Notes under the pieces: model-generated | Databases searched by the model: none | Seen by the model: the letters and a program-made list of their open reading frames with translations, nothing else | What the model was told of the DNA's origin: nothing | DNA from: Pseudodonghicola xiamenensis DSM 18339 | Lineage (GTDB): Bacteria; Pseudomonadota; Alphaproteobacteria; Rhodobacterales; Rhodobacteraceae | Reading direction: 5' to 3' | Length of the DNA stretch: 64,000 nt | Assembly: GCF_000429365.1 (NCBI RefSeq) | Contig: NZ_AUBS01000006.1 | Location: 62,001-126,000 of the forward strand | In this document: positions 18,062-27,777 of the stretch, piece after piece | Position numbering within the stretch: the first letter of the stretch is position 1 | Layout: the number at the start of each line of letters is the position of its first letter | Made by a program: the position numbers and the translations under genes

Positions 18062-18709
18062 TCACAGCGCCCGGGTCGAGAAGTACCAATCGACGGTATT
18101 ATACCCCTCGCCGGCACGCGCCTCGGCGGCCTCGGGCGTGGCGGGCGGCGGCACGATCACCTGATCGCCGGGCTTCCAGTTCTCGGGCATGGCGCATTTG
18201 TTGGCGTCCGCCGTCTGCAATGCGACCAGCAAACGATAGATTTCATCGACCGACCGGCCCGCGTTCATCGGATAATAGACCATCGCGCGCAGCACGCCCT
18301 CAGGGTCGATGATGAAGGTCGCCCGCACCGCCGCCGTGTCCGAGGCGCCCGGCTGGATCATGCCATAGGATTGCGCCACCTTCATGTTCAGGTCGGCGAT
18401 GATCGGAAAGCCGATCTCGACCCCGAAATTCTGCTTGATGTTCAGCATCCAGGCGATGTGGCTGTGCACGCTGTCGATCGACAGACCCAGAAGCGCCGTA
18501 TTCATCGCCGCGAAATCGTCCTGCCGCTTGGCGAACCCGATGAATTCAGTGGTGCAAACCGGGGTGAAATCTGCGGGGTGCGAAAACAGCACCAGCCATT
18601 TCCCCTTATAGTCCGCCAGCGTCTTGCGGCCATCGGTGGTAGGGGCGTCAAAGGCCGGGGCTGGTTCGTTCAACCGGGGCATTTGCGGGGCTTGCGAAGT
18701 GTCGGTCAT
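18062..18709 (-). CDS. Peroxiredoxin, Prx6/1-Cys type
   Basis: Thiol peroxidase reducing hydrogen peroxide and organic peroxides. The peroxidatic Cys52 lies in HPADFTPVCTTEF and the long C-terminal domain (MPENWKPGD, then TVDWYFSTR) is that of the Prx6 subfamily. A further cysteine (Cys172, NKCAMPENW) could serve for resolution. 215 residues. Divergent from an oxyR-like gene across 112 bases that hold an OxyR-type site, so peroxide-responsive control is likely (inference). Confidence 0.92.
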   Translation of the reverse strand: MTDTSQAPQMPRLNEPAPAFDAPTTDGRKTLADYKGKWLVLFSHPADFTPVCTTEFIGFAKRQDDFAAMNTALLGLSIDSVHSHIAWMLNIKQNFGVEIGFPIIADLNMKVAQSYGMIQPGASDTAAVRATFIIDPEGVLRAMVYYPMNAGRSVDEIYRLLVALQTADANKCAMPENWKPGDQVIVPPPATPEAAEARAGEGYNTVDWYFSTRAL

Positions 18710-18795
18710 CTTGGTGTCTCCGTCTCTGTCGTTGCGATGAGCCAGAGATAGGGGGCGGGCATAAATATGTGAAATTGATTATAAATCTTTCACTG

Positions 18796-18810
18796 ATAGG
18801 GATTTTCTAT
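18796..18810. promoter_or_regulatory. Putative OxyR binding half-site pair (ATAG-N7-CTAT)
   Basis: The palindrome ATAG-N7-CTAT matches the core E. coli OxyR element. It lies 11 bases upstream of the oxyR start and 86 bases upstream of the divergent peroxiredoxin start, so it could serve autoregulation and activation of the peroxiredoxin. A second element at the usual 22-bp offset (about 18774) is only a weak match. Confidence 0.6.
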
Positions 18811-18821
18811 ATGTTTGTCGC

Positions 18822-19721
18822 ATGATCACCCTGCGCCAACTTCGCTTTCTCGTCGCCCTCGCGGATGAGCTGAACTTTTCCCGCGCGGCAGAGGTCTGTT
18901 TCGTCACCCAGCCGACGCTGAGCGCCGGGTTGAAGGAGCTGGAACAGCTCCTTGGTGTGCAACTGGCGGAACGCAGCAAACGCTCGGTGCTGATGACCCC
19001 CATCGGGTTGGAGATCGCCGAACGCGCCCGCGCCCTGCTGCTGTCGGCGCATGAGATCGAAGACCTTGCCGCCGCCCACAAGGCACCAGAGGAGGGCGAT
19101 CTTAAGCTGGGCGCGATCCCCACCATCGGCCCCTTCCTGATCCCCAAGGCGCTGCCGCAGATCCGCAGGGCCTTTCCCAAGCTGCGGCTGTTCCTGCGCG
19201 AGGAGAAAACAGATTCCCTGCTGGAAGGCCTCGCGACAGGGCGGCTCGACGTGGTGCTGATCGCCCAGCCCTTCGACATCGGCACCGCAGAACATGTGCC
19301 GCTGTTCGACGACGGTTATCACCTGGCGACGCCGCCGGGCTGGGGCCGGGCCACGGGCACACCGGTTGATGGTGGCGCGCTGGAAGGGGCGCGGTTGTTG
19401 CTGCTGGAACAGGGCCATTGCCTGCAACGCCACGCGCTGCGCGCCTTTCCCGACCGCGACATCCAGCAAGACGAAAGCTTTTCCGCCACCAGCCTGCCGA
19501 CGCTGATCTCGATGGTCAGCGAAGGGCTGGGGATCACGCTGTTGCCCGATCTGGCAATCGACGCCGGTGTGCTGGCGGGGCAACGGGTGGATATCGCGCC
19601 GCTGATCGGTGCCTGCCCTCGCCATGTGATCCTGGCCTGGCGCCCGACCTCGGCCCGCAAGCCGGTGTTCCGGGCGCTTGCCGAGATGTTGCGCCAGACC
19701 CGGGCGGGTCTGGCGGGTTAG
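18822..19721 (+). CDS. oxyR: LysR-type hydrogen peroxide/thiol sensor OxyR with one redox cysteine
   Basis: 299 residues: N-terminal winged helix-turn-helix (LRQLRFLVALADELNFSRAAE, TQPTLSAGLKELE) and LysR effector domain. The region LEQGHCLQRHALRAF followed by SATSLPTLISMV and GITLLP aligns with OxyR around its peroxidatic cysteine (Cys200 here, Cys199 in E. coli). Nine residues on, where E. coli has the resolving Cys208, this protein has Phe209, so the classical intramolecular disulfide cannot form. It is divergent from a 1-Cys peroxiredoxin and near a persulfide-dioxygenase-like gene. Sensing by sulfenylation, persulfidation or a mixed disulfide is possible. Confidence 0.85.
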   Translation: MITLRQLRFLVALADELNFSRAAEVCFVTQPTLSAGLKELEQLLGVQLAERSKRSVLMTPIGLEIAERARALLLSAHEIEDLAAAHKAPEEGDLKLGAIPTIGPFLIPKALPQIRRAFPKLRLFLREEKTDSLLEGLATGRLDVVLIAQPFDIGTAEHVPLFDDGYHLATPPGWGRATGTPVDGGALEGARLLLLEQGHCLQRHALRAFPDRDIQQDESFSATSLPTLISMVSEGLGITLLPDLAIDAGVLAGQRVDIAPLIGACPRHVILAWRPTSARKPVFRALAEMLRQTRAGLAG

Positions 19722-19727
19722 AGCCTG

Positions 19728-21020
19728 CTATCCGATCTTCAGCCGGTCCTGCAGCGCCGCCCAGAGCATCACCATCTTGACCCCGTGGCGATGGAACCGG
19801 TGGAACGGGATCAGCTTGAGATCGCGGACCGGATACTCCAGTGCCTCGGGCCGTTCCCCGCCCAGACGGGTGGCCATCACCCGGCCCAGCGCCGTCGCCG
19901 CCGCCACGCCGCGCCCGTTCAGCCCGATCAGCGCATGCAGCCCCGGCGCCAGTTCGGCCAGATGCGGCAAATGATCGACGGTCACCGCGACATTGCCGCC
20001 CCAGCGATAACGCCACGCCTGCCCCTTGAGCTGCGGGAAAAGCTCCAGCGCGTGGCGCTTGAGCCGATCGAAGGCGCGCTCCAGTGCCGCGTCGGTATAA
20101 GCCCCGGCGCCGCCCATGACGAACCGCCCCCCGGCGTCGCGGCGGAAATAGAGCAGATGTTTCTGAGTATCCGACACCACCTGACCGCCCGGCAGGATGT
20201 CCGGGGTGACCTCCGCCGGCAAGGGATCGGTTGCCACCTGGATAGAGCGGATCGGGATCACGTTGCGCTTCACCCGCTGATCAAGCGGGCCAGAATATCC
20301 ATTGGTGCAGATCGCCACCTGACCGGCGCGCACCCGGCCCTTGGGCGTAGTGACGATCCAGCCGTCACTGCCCTGCGCCAGCGCTTCGGCGCGGGTCTGG
20401 GCGAATATCCGCACCCCGGCCTTGGCCGCCGCCGCCGCCAGCCCCTGCGAATAGGCCAAGGGCTGCACGCCGCCGCCGCGCGGGTCCAACAGCGCCCCGG
20501 CATATTGGCCGCCGCCCAACATCTCCCGCGTCTCGGCGGCAGATAAGTCGTGAATATCGACGCCCAGCACCCGCCATTGCGCTGCCCGATCGCGCGCGCC
20601 GTCCAGCCCATGCGCCGCAGCGGCATGGACCCAGCCCTCCTGCCGGGCGCCGCAGTCGATGCCATGGCGGCGGATCAGGTCGAAGACCAGATCGGGTGCC
20701 GCCCCGGTCGCCGCCACCATGCGTTTGCCGATCTCGCCGAAATGGGCGACCACCTCGCGCGGGTTTTCCTTCAGCCCCGGCAGCACCTGCCCGCCATTGC
20801 GACCGGAGGCGCCCCAGCCCGGCGTCTCGGCCTCGATCAGCACCACGGATTGCCCGGCCTCGGCGGCATGGAGTGCGGTCGACAGCCCCGAGATGCCGCC
20901 GCCGATGACGCAGATATCCGCGCTCAGATCTTCGCCCAACACCGGCCCGACGGTGGGTTCCGGCGCCGTCGCGGTCCAGAGCGACTGCGCCAAGGCGCCA
21001 ATTTCATTGCTGATGGTCAT
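19728..21020 (-). CDS. FAD-dependent amino-group oxidoreductase (PuuB/OrdL-like)
   Basis: DAO-family flavoprotein of 430 residues. The FAD-binding dinucleotide fold is at residues about 34-62 (DICVIGGGISGLSTALHAAEAG), followed by GWGASGRNGGQV, typical of gamma-glutamylputrescine oxidases and related amine or amino acid oxidases; the C terminus has GGNVAVTVDHLPH and GLNGRGVAAATALG. Likely role is oxidative deamination of a polyamine-derived or N-methylated substrate in the cytoplasm. It converges with oxyR (six bases between the ends) and no other polyamine gene is nearby, so the substrate stays open. Confidence 0.82.
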   Translation of the reverse strand: MTISNEIGALAQSLWTATAPEPTVGPVLGEDLSADICVIGGGISGLSTALHAAEAGQSVVLIEAETPGWGASGRNGGQVLPGLKENPREVVAHFGEIGKRMVAATGAAPDLVFDLIRRHGIDCGARQEGWVHAAAAHGLDGARDRAAQWRVLGVDIHDLSAAETREMLGGGQYAGALLDPRGGGVQPLAYSQGLAAAAAKAGVRIFAQTRAEALAQGSDGWIVTTPKGRVRAGQVAICTNGYSGPLDQRVKRNVIPIRSIQVATDPLPAEVTPDILPGGQVVSDTQKHLLYFRRDAGGRFVMGGAGAYTDAALERAFDRLKRHALELFPQLKGQAWRYRWGGNVAVTVDHLPHLAELAPGLHALIGLNGRGVAAATALGRVMATRLGGERPEALEYPVRDLKLIPFHRFHRHGVKMVMLWAALQDRLKIG

Positions 21021-21167
21021 GTCTCACCCAAGTTCCCGATCGCCGCCGCCCGCCCGGACGGCCTTGTTCCTTCCTCCCTACACTTCCACCGACCACCGCC
21101 AAGCGCGCACAGTGGTTTCCGCGCCGTCAAATGCCCAACGAAGACCGAAACGCTGAAGATCGCGGCG

Positions 21168-22217
21168 TCAGCGCCGCTTCCGCCGATAAGCGCCCGGGGT
21201 CATCCCGGTCCAGCGCCGGAACGCGCGGTGAAAATTCGCCACCGTCGCGAAGCCCACATCCTGCGAGATTGCCTCAAGGCTCTTGCTGCCCTGGGTCAGG
21301 TCGCGGATCGCGATATCCCTGCGCAACCCGTCCTTGATGTCCTGAAACGAGGTGCCCTCGGCCTCCAACCGCCGCATCAGGGTGCGCGGCGTCAGATGCA
21401 GCGCCCGCGCCGCATCGGTCAGTTGAAGCCCTATCCGGTCGGAAAGCTGCACCATCTCGCGCACCCTGAGCGACAGCGCATGTTCGCGCGAGCTGGTGAA
21501 GATCCAGTCGCGCGGGGCCCGATGCAGGAAATCCCGCATCTCGGCCTCGCTGCGCGCCACCGGCAGGGCGCCGAGCGAGCGGTCGAAGGCGATGAAGGAA
21601 CAAGGCTGCGCAAAATCCACCCGGGCGGGGAAGAGGATTGGGTAATCCTCGGCAAAGGGCGGGCGCGGAAAGACGAAACCCACCGCGCGCACCGGCAGCT
21701 CCCGCCCCGCCAGCCAGGAGGCGATGCCATGGGTCAGCTTCAAAAGCAGCATATGCCCGAAGCGCTGCGGCAGGGCGGCGCCGCGCGGCAGCAGGCTGAC
21801 GCGCATCGCCTCTCCCTCGGCCTCGAAGCTCAGCCGATAGTCGTCCAGCAGCAGGTTCCAGAAGGTGGTGAAACGATAAAGCGCACCGTCCAGCGACGAG
21901 GCCCCGCGCACCGAAACGCAAAGATGTTTCAACGCGCCCGACCGGATCGGCCTGCTCCAGAGCCCCATCATCTCATCCCCGGTGCCGATGGCGACAAGCT
22001 GATAGAGCCGCACGATCTGATCATGGGTCACCCGCGCACGTGGCTGCCCTTCCGCCACCGCAAGCCCGGTCTGATCGAGGAAACCGGCAAGCTGCGCCGG
22101 CGGGCAATAGGCGCGCAGCGCCATCAGCCAATCCTCGACAAAGGCGAAGGAGACCGTGGGCAGAACGGGCGGCGGCACCGGGGACGCCACCGAAAGGGTC
22201 TGTTGCGGCGAGATCAT
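21168..22217 (-). CDS. AraC-family transcriptional regulator
   Basis: About 349 residues from ATG 22217, which has GGAAG nine bases upstream; an ATG at 22265 would add 16 residues but has no ribosome binding site. The N-terminal ~210 residues resemble the AraC 'arabinose-binding' type sensor domain; the C terminus is a double helix-turn-helix (LTDAARALHLTPRTLMRRLEAEG, then SLEAISQDVGFATVANFHRAFRRWTG). It is divergent from the acyl-CoA dehydrogenase/hydratase pair across about 118 bases and is the natural candidate for their regulator. Inducer unknown. Confidence 0.85.
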   Translation of the reverse strand: MISPQQTLSVASPVPPPVLPTVSFAFVEDWLMALRAYCPPAQLAGFLDQTGLAVAEGQPRARVTHDQIVRLYQLVAIGTGDEMMGLWSRPIRSGALKHLCVSVRGASSLDGALYRFTTFWNLLLDDYRLSFEAEGEAMRVSLLPRGAALPQRFGHMLLLKLTHGIASWLAGRELPVRAVGFVFPRPPFAEDYPILFPARVDFAQPCSFIAFDRSLGALPVARSEAEMRDFLHRAPRDWIFTSSREHALSLRVREMVQLSDRIGLQLTDAARALHLTPRTLMRRLEAEGTSFQDIKDGLRRDIAIRDLTQGSKSLEAISQDVGFATVANFHRAFRRWTGMTPGAYRRKRR

Positions 22218-22335
22218 GCCCCGATCTTCCGCCAATTTGTCACTTTTTGCAAATTCTCCGTCCATGGCAGAGATAGCCGCCCGGTATTACGCCTTTTACA
22301 TGTCACTCGAAGCGCAGAGCGAAGGAGCCCGCCCC

Positions 22336-24081
22336 ATGACATTCGAAGCCCCGGTTCAGGATCTTCTGTTCAATATCGCGCATCTGTCGCAGTGGGATCA
22401 GGTCACCGCCCTGCCCGATTACTCCGGCATCGACCTGTCGGATGCCGGCGCCGTGCTGGAGGAGTTCGGCAAGTTCTGCGCCGAGGTGATCGCGCCCTTG
22501 AACCAGCCCGGCGATCAGGCGGCCTCGCATTTCCGCGATGGCAAGGTTGTGCTGCCCGAAGGGTTCGCCGAGGCCTATGGCCAATTCGTCGAAATGGGCT
22601 GGCAAAGCCTGCCGCACCCCGAGGCCTGGGGTGGCCAGGGGCTGCCCCGCGTGGTGGGGGCGGCGGCGACCGAGATCCTGAACGCCGCGAACATGAGCTT
22701 CGCGCTCTGCCCGCTGTTGACCGATGGCGCGATCGAGGCGCTGCTGACCGCCGGGTCGGAGGCGCAGAAACAGACCTATCTGCCGCATCTGACCTCGGGC
22801 CGCTGGACCGGCACGATGAACCTGACCGAACCGCAGGCGGGCAGCGATCTGGCGCTGTTGCGCACCCGGGCGGAGCGGGCGGGCGATGGCAGCTATCGCA
22901 TCACCGGCACCAAGATCTTCATCACCTATGGCGAACACGACATGGCGGAAAATACCGTCCATCTGGTGCTGGCCCGCCTGCCCGATGCGCCGGCCGGGGT
23001 GAAGGGCATCAGCCTGTTCGTGGTGCCGAAGTTCATGGTCGAGGCCGACGGCAGCCTCGGCGCCCGCAACGCGGTGCGCTGCGTCAGCGTCGAACACAAG
23101 CTGGGGATCAAGGCCAGCCCGACCGCCGTTCTGGACTATGAAGGCGCCACCGGCTTTCTGGTCGGCGAAGAGAACTGCGGCCTCGATTACATGTTCGTGA
23201 TGATGAACGCCGCCCGCTATGCCGTGGGGCTGCAAGGCGTCGCCATCGCCGAACGCGCCACCCAGCGCGCCATCGCCTATGCCAGGGAACGGGTGCAAAG
23301 CCGCCCGGTCGACGGATCGGCACGCGAGGCGGTGACGATCATCCACCACCCCGATGTGCGCCGGTTGCTGATGCGGATGAAGGCGCTGACCGAAGGTTGC
23401 CGCGCCCTTGCCGCCTGTGCCGCCGGCTGGCACGATCTGACCCACCACGGGCAGGTCGACGGCGCCGCCGAGATCGCCGAGTTCCTGGTGCCACTGGTCA
23501 AGGGCTATTCCACCGAGACGGGGGTCGAGGTCGCCTCTCTCGGCGTACAGGTGCATGGTGGTATGGGGTTCATCGAGGAAACCGGTGCCGCCCAGCATTA
23601 CCGCGATGCCCGAATCCTGCCGATTTACGAAGGCACCACCGCGATTCAGGCCAATGACCTGCTGGGCCGCAAGACCCTGCGCGACCAAGGCGCCACCGCC
23701 CGCCGGCTGGCCGCGATGATCGCCGCGACGGAAACCGAACTTGCTGCCGGCAGCGCCGCCGCCCAGGCCGTCGCCGCCCGGCTGACCAAGGCGCGCGGCG
23801 ATTTCGAGGCGGCGGTCGACTACCTTTGCACCGAAGGTGACCCAAATGCCGCCTTCGGTGGCAGCGTGCCCTATCTGATGCTGGCGGGGAACCTGGTGGC
23901 CGGTTGGCAACTGGCCCATGCCCTGCTGGCAGCAGAGGCGGCGATGGATAACGACCCCGCCTTCATGACCGCCAAGATCGCCACCGCGCGCTTCTATGCC
24001 GATCACATCCTGCCCGAAACCGACACCCAGCGCCTGCGCATCACCGAGGGGGCGCAAAGCCTGCTCGCCGCTGCGTTCTGA
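22336..24081 (+). CDS. dmdC: Acyl-CoA dehydrogenase, probable 3-methylmercaptopropionyl-CoA dehydrogenase
   Basis: FAD-dependent dehydrogenase of 581 residues, the long DmdC/AidB-like class. ATG 22336 is preceded by AGGAG at nine bases. Features are the N-terminal linker helix ([15 protein letters not shown]), [14 protein letters not shown] and ITGTKIFIT for FAD contacts, and [21 protein letters not shown] with the predicted catalytic base Glu432. In DMSP demethylation DmdC makes methylthioacryloyl-CoA from MMPA-CoA. The adjacent DmdD-like hydratase 26 bases downstream supports this assignment, although DmdC-type paralogues with other substrates exist; no dmdA or dmdB is in the window. Confidence 0.78.
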   Translation: MTFEAPVQDLLFNIAHLSQWDQVTALPDYSGIDLSDAGAVLEEFGKFCAEVIAPLNQPGDQAASHFRDGKVVLPEGFAEAYGQFVEMGWQSLPHPEAWGGQGLPRVVGAAATEILNAANMSFALCPLLTDGAIEALLTAGSEAQKQTYLPHLTSGRWTGTMNLTEPQAGSDLALLRTRAERAGDGSYRITGTKIFITYGEHDMAENTVHLVLARLPDAPAGVKGISLFVVPKFMVEADGSLGARNAVRCVSVEHKLGIKASPTAVLDYEGATGFLVGEENCGLDYMFVMMNAARYAVGLQGVAIAERATQRAIAYARERVQSRPVDGSAREAVTIIHHPDVRRLLMRMKALTEGCRALAACAAGWHDLTHHGQVDGAAEIAEFLVPLVKGYSTETGVEVASLGVQVHGGMGFIEETGAAQHYRDARILPIYEGTTAIQANDLLGRKTLRDQGATARRLAAMIAATETELAAGSAAAQAVAARLTKARGDFEAAVDYLCTEGDPNAAFGGSVPYLMLAGNLVAGWQLAHALLAAEAAMDNDPAFMTAKIATARFYADHILPETDTQRLRITEGAQSLLAAAF

Positions 24082-24107
24082 GCGCCCTAAGACTGAGAGG
24101 AGCCCCC

Positions 24108-24914
24108 ATGCCCGTCACCATCGACCCCAGGGATTACACCCGCCTTGCGCTTGACCCGCAGGAGGACGGCGTCTGGATCGTCACCCTGAACCGGCCCGAA
24201 AAGCGCAACGCGCTCGACCTCGCCACGGTGGAGGAGCTGGTCACCTTCTTCTCCACCGCGCCGCGCGCGGGTGTCAAGGCGGTGGTGCTGGCCGGCGCCG
24301 GCCAGCACTTCTGCGCCGGGCTCGACCTGATCGAACACCATGACGCCGACCGTAGCCCGGCCGATTTCATGCATGTCTGCCTGCGCTGGCACGAGGCCTT
24401 CAACAAGATGGAATACGGCGGCGTGCCGGTCGTCGCCGCGCTGCAGGGCGCCGTGGTCGGCGGTGGGCTGGAACTGGCCAGCTCGGCCCATGTGCGGGTG
24501 ATGGATCAGACCACCTATTTCGCCCTGCCAGAAGGCCAGCGGGGCCTGTTCACCGGCGGCGGCGCCACCATCCGGGTCGCCGATCTGATCGGCAAGGCGC
24601 GGATGATCGACATGATCCTGATGGGCCGCGTCTATCAGGGGCAGGAGGCCGTCGATCTGGGGCTTGCGCAATACATCGTCGAAGGCTCCAGCATGGACAA
24701 GGCGCTGGAACTGGCGCGGCGCGCGGCGGAAAACCTGCCGCTGACCAACTTCGCCATCTGTTCGGCGATCAGCCATGTGCAGAACATGTCGGCGCTGGAC
24801 GCGGCCTATGCGGAATCGGTGGTCGCCGGCATCGTCAACACCCAGCCCGACGCCCGCGCTCGGCTGGCCGCCTTCGCCGACAAGAGCGCCGCGCGGGTCC
24901 GCCCGAACGAGTGA
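24108..24914 (+). CDS. dmdD: Crotonase, probable methylthioacryloyl-CoA hydratase
   Basis: Crotonase-fold protein of 268 residues. DmdD hydrates methylthioacryloyl-CoA and hydrolyses the product to acetaldehyde, methanethiol, CO2 and CoA. The oxyanion hole FCAGLDL and VVGGGLEL are present, with two glutamates, Glu122 (GGGLELAS) and Glu142 (ALPEGQRG), at the positions of the DmdD catalytic pair and with the same 20-residue spacing. [19 protein letters not shown] and TGRVY/LTNFA segments also resemble the characterised Ruegeria enzyme. GAGAGGAG-like sequence precedes the ATG. Co-directional with dmdC; an alternative is a generic enoyl-CoA hydratase. Confidence 0.75.
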   Translation: MPVTIDPRDYTRLALDPQEDGVWIVTLNRPEKRNALDLATVEELVTFFSTAPRAGVKAVVLAGAGQHFCAGLDLIEHHDADRSPADFMHVCLRWHEAFNKMEYGGVPVVAALQGAVVGGGLELASSAHVRVMDQTTYFALPEGQRGLFTGGGATIRVADLIGKARMIDMILMGRVYQGQEAVDLGLAQYIVEGSSMDKALELARRAAENLPLTNFAICSAISHVQNMSALDAAYAESVVAGIVNTQPDARARLAAFADKSAARVRPNE

Positions 24915-24972
24915 TCCAGAACCATCCTGCGCGCGCCTCACCACAGGGGCGCGCGCAGGACGCACCGCCAGC

Positions 24973-27582
24973 TCAGCGCTGCCTGATCTTGAGGTTCTTC
25001 GACACCCCGCCCCCGATCAGCGCGACAAGATCAGTGGCCACGGCAACCAGGTTGACCCGCGGCGGAACCGCGACATAGACCGGTCGCCAATCGGGATCGA
25101 ATTTCTCCTTGAACGAGCGCAGCCCCTCGAAATTGTAGAATTGCCCGCCGTGCCGATAGATCAGCGCACCAAGCTGCGTGCTGAGCCGCGTGCCCGGTCG
25201 CGCCTCAAGCCCCGATAGCGGCGCGTTGCCCAGACTGAATTCGGCGAAACCCTCGGCCTTGAAATGCAGCAGAAGTTCGGTGAACAGGAACTCCATCACG
25301 CCGGAGGGCGCCGCCTCCACATGGCGCATCAGATCCAGCGTCGCGCGCTGCTTGCGGTCGGTGACCCAGAGATTGGCGAAGGCGACGCAGCGCCCGTTGT
25401 GGCGGATCAGGGCCAGAGGAGTGCGATTCAGATAGGCGACATCGAAGGCCCCGACCGAAAACCCCTTTTCGCCACCGGACTTGATCGCAAGCCAGGCATC
25501 TGAAATCGCCCTGAGCTCGTCCAGAAGCGCAGCGGAATGCGGCGGGGTCAGGACTTCGAAACTCAGCCCATCCCGCAAGGCCCGGTTATGCGTCGTTCGC
25601 AGCCGCTTGTGCTCGCTGCCCTCAAGGCTGAAAGCCCCGAGATCGACGACAGCCTCTTCGCCCAGCTTGTGCAGCACCAGCCCCATGTCGATCCAGATCG
25701 GCGCCGAACTGCCGCGCACGGCGTAGAACACCGGTCGCGCGTTGGCGGCATAGGCGGCGTCGTGAAACTCCCAGGCCAGGGCCCCGGCCTCATCCGGGCG
25801 ACCGACCGGTTCGTGCAGCGCGACCCAGCTCCTGCCCTGCACGCGGTACATCAGAAAACTTTCGCCGCTTTCCGAAAACAGCAGCGATTTATCTCCTGTC
25901 AGCGCCACGTTGGCCTCGGGATCGGCCCCGGCCCTGATGATCGCCGCAGCGCGTTCCAGATCGGTCGCATCGGGCGGAACTTCCTTCAGCCGCGCCGGTC
26001 GCAACGCATAGCGCAGCAACAGCAGGCCGATCACCACCAGCCCCACCAGCGCCGCCCTGAGCGCCCGCGGCGCCGCTTTGTCCGAAGCGAACTGCCACCA
26101 GAGATCGCCGCTGTAGAGCGTCGCCTTATGGGCGAAGAACAGCACCGCCAGCAGCGTCCCCCCGAGGCAAAGCATCAGCAGGCTCCAGCGCAGGCTCAGC
26201 ACATCCCGGGTCAGCCGTGTCGCGCGGTAGAATTCGCGGCGCGCCGGCAGCAGCACCAGGGCCGCCAGCGCGAGAACCACCGCCCGATCATAATCAAGCC
26301 CATGCGCCAGGCTGGCCACCACCCCGCTCAGCAGCACCGCCATTGCCAGCCACCAGGCGCCTTCGACCCGGATCAGCAACCCATGCGCGATGACCAGCAG
26401 ACAGGCGCCCAGCGCACTTGACGCCAGCGCGCCGCCTTCGACGAAGGCCAGCGGCAAAATCCGCTCCAGATCCTCGGCCCAGGCATCGGTCGGCGGGATC
26501 AGGCTGGCGATCATCATCATCGCACCGGAGACGAAGACCATCACCGCCAGCGCCAACGGGCTGACCGCGCTGATCGCCCGAAAGACAGGGACCAGCAGGG
26601 CCCGGGCCGGCGCCGCAGCCATCCGCAGCTCGGCCAGGGCCAGAAGGACGACCGCAAGCGCGAAGGGCACGAGGTAATAGATCAGCCGGAACATCAGCAG
26701 CCCCGCCGCCGCCTCTCCCACCTGCACGGTAGAGGGCAACGCCGCGATGATCACCGTCTCGAACACCCCGATGCCGCCCGGCACATGGGACACGACACCG
26801 GCCATCACAGCGGCGGCGAAAACCGCCAGGAAGGTGGCAAAGCCCACCCCGTCCGACGGCAGCAAAAGATACAGCGCCAGGGCAGAGAACAGCGTTTCGC
26901 CGGCAGTAAACAGAAACTGCCCCGCCATCAGCCCGGGGGACGGCGCATGCAGCGTCAGCCCCCGCACCCTCAGCGCCCCGCCGCGCAAGGACAGGATCAG
27001 CATCACACCCAGGCTGGCAGCCAGAATCGCGATACCGCCCCAGCGGATCGTCGAAGCCGGCCAGGACACCAACGCCTGCAACGCATGCGGGTGCCAGCTC
27101 AGCGCGCCAACCCCGATGGTCACCACACCGATGCCAAAGGCGATCGAACCGAAGACCGAAATGCCCGCGATATCCAGCGCAGACAGCCCCAGCGCGGAAT
27201 AGATGCGATACCGCACCGCTCCTCCGGTCAACGGCCCGGCCCCCACGGTATTGCCCACCGCATAGCCCAGGAATCCACCGGCGGCGACCACCGGGAACGG
27301 CAGCTTGCGCCCGATATAGCGCAGCGCCGACCAGTCATATCCGATCAGCGCCGCATAGCCCCCCAGCGTACAGAGCAGTGCCAGTACGATGCTGCTGGCC
27401 GGGGTGGCGCGGATCATCGCCATCACCTCGTCCAGATGAACCGGTGCCAGCAGACGATAAAGCGACCAGGCGCCCAGCGAGAAAAGCCCGGCGGCGACAA
27501 GATACGGCAGTAGCAACCTCGCGCTGGCGCGAAACGTGGTCTTGGTCAACTCTCGGCCCTCCATCATGTCGTGGAATGCCAC
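24973..27582 (-). CDS. mprF: Bifunctional lysylphosphatidylglycerol flippase/synthetase MprF
   Basis: Transfers an amino acid from aminoacyl-tRNA to phosphatidylglycerol and flips the product, lowering surface charge and raising resistance to cationic peptides. Residues about 20-550 hold some 13 membrane segments, with the flippase signature GYAVGNTVGAGPLTGGAVRYR and SHVPGGIGVFE; residues about 560-850 form the cytosolic DUF2156 GNAT-like synthetase (SFLMYRVQGRSWVALHEPVG, FSLGNAPLSGLE, FKEKFDPDWRPVYVA). 869 residues, the normal full length. Several ATGs are possible at the N terminus (27582, 27567, 27564) and none has a clear ribosome binding site. Transcribed alone. Confidence 0.93.
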   Translation of the reverse strand: MAFHDMMEGRELTKTTFRASARLLLPYLVAAGLFSLGAWSLYRLLAPVHLDEVMAMIRATPASSIVLALLCTLGGYAALIGYDWSALRYIGRKLPFPVVAAGGFLGYAVGNTVGAGPLTGGAVRYRIYSALGLSALDIAGISVFGSIAFGIGVVTIGVGALSWHPHALQALVSWPASTIRWGGIAILAASLGVMLILSLRGGALRVRGLTLHAPSPGLMAGQFLFTAGETLFSALALYLLLPSDGVGFATFLAVFAAAVMAGVVSHVPGGIGVFETVIIAALPSTVQVGEAAAGLLMFRLIYYLVPFALAVVLLALAELRMAAAPARALLVPVFRAISAVSPLALAVMVFVSGAMMMIASLIPPTDAWAEDLERILPLAFVEGGALASSALGACLLVIAHGLLIRVEGAWWLAMAVLLSGVVASLAHGLDYDRAVVLALAALVLLPARREFYRATRLTRDVLSLRWSLLMLCLGGTLLAVLFFAHKATLYSGDLWWQFASDKAAPRALRAALVGLVVIGLLLLRYALRPARLKEVPPDATDLERAAAIIRAGADPEANVALTGDKSLLFSESGESFLMYRVQGRSWVALHEPVGRPDEAGALAWEFHDAAYAANARPVFYAVRGSSAPIWIDMGLVLHKLGEEAVVDLGAFSLEGSEHKRLRTTHNRALRDGLSFEVLTPPHSAALLDELRAISDAWLAIKSGGEKGFSVGAFDVAYLNRTPLALIRHNGRCVAFANLWVTDRKQRATLDLMRHVEAAPSGVMEFLFTELLLHFKAEGFAEFSLGNAPLSGLEARPGTRLSTQLGALIYRHGGQFYNFEGLRSFKEKFDPDWRPVYVAVPPRVNLVAVATDLVALIGGGVSKNLKIRQR

Positions 27583-27719
27583 GACGGCGGCCTGGCGATC
27601 AATGCCTGTCGAACCGCGCGGGCCAGAACCTGACCGAAGCCGGTCTGCCGACCCGGATGAGACTGCGGGTTATGACACCGAGCCTGGGGAATTCTGCTGC
27701 GACCCGCCCCATTCCTCCC

Positions 27720-27748
27720 TTGGTTTTTCCGCCCCGTCCCATCATATA
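27720..27748 (+). promoter_or_regulatory. Putative sigma70-type promoter of the cnoX operon
   Basis: TTGGTT (27720-27725) and CATATA (27743-27748) are separated by 17 bases and lie about 30 bases before the cnoX ATG, which has AGAGGA as its ribosome binding site. Confidence 0.45.
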
Positions 27749-27777
27749 GAAGCCAAGTTGAACGCGGAGAGGACAGA

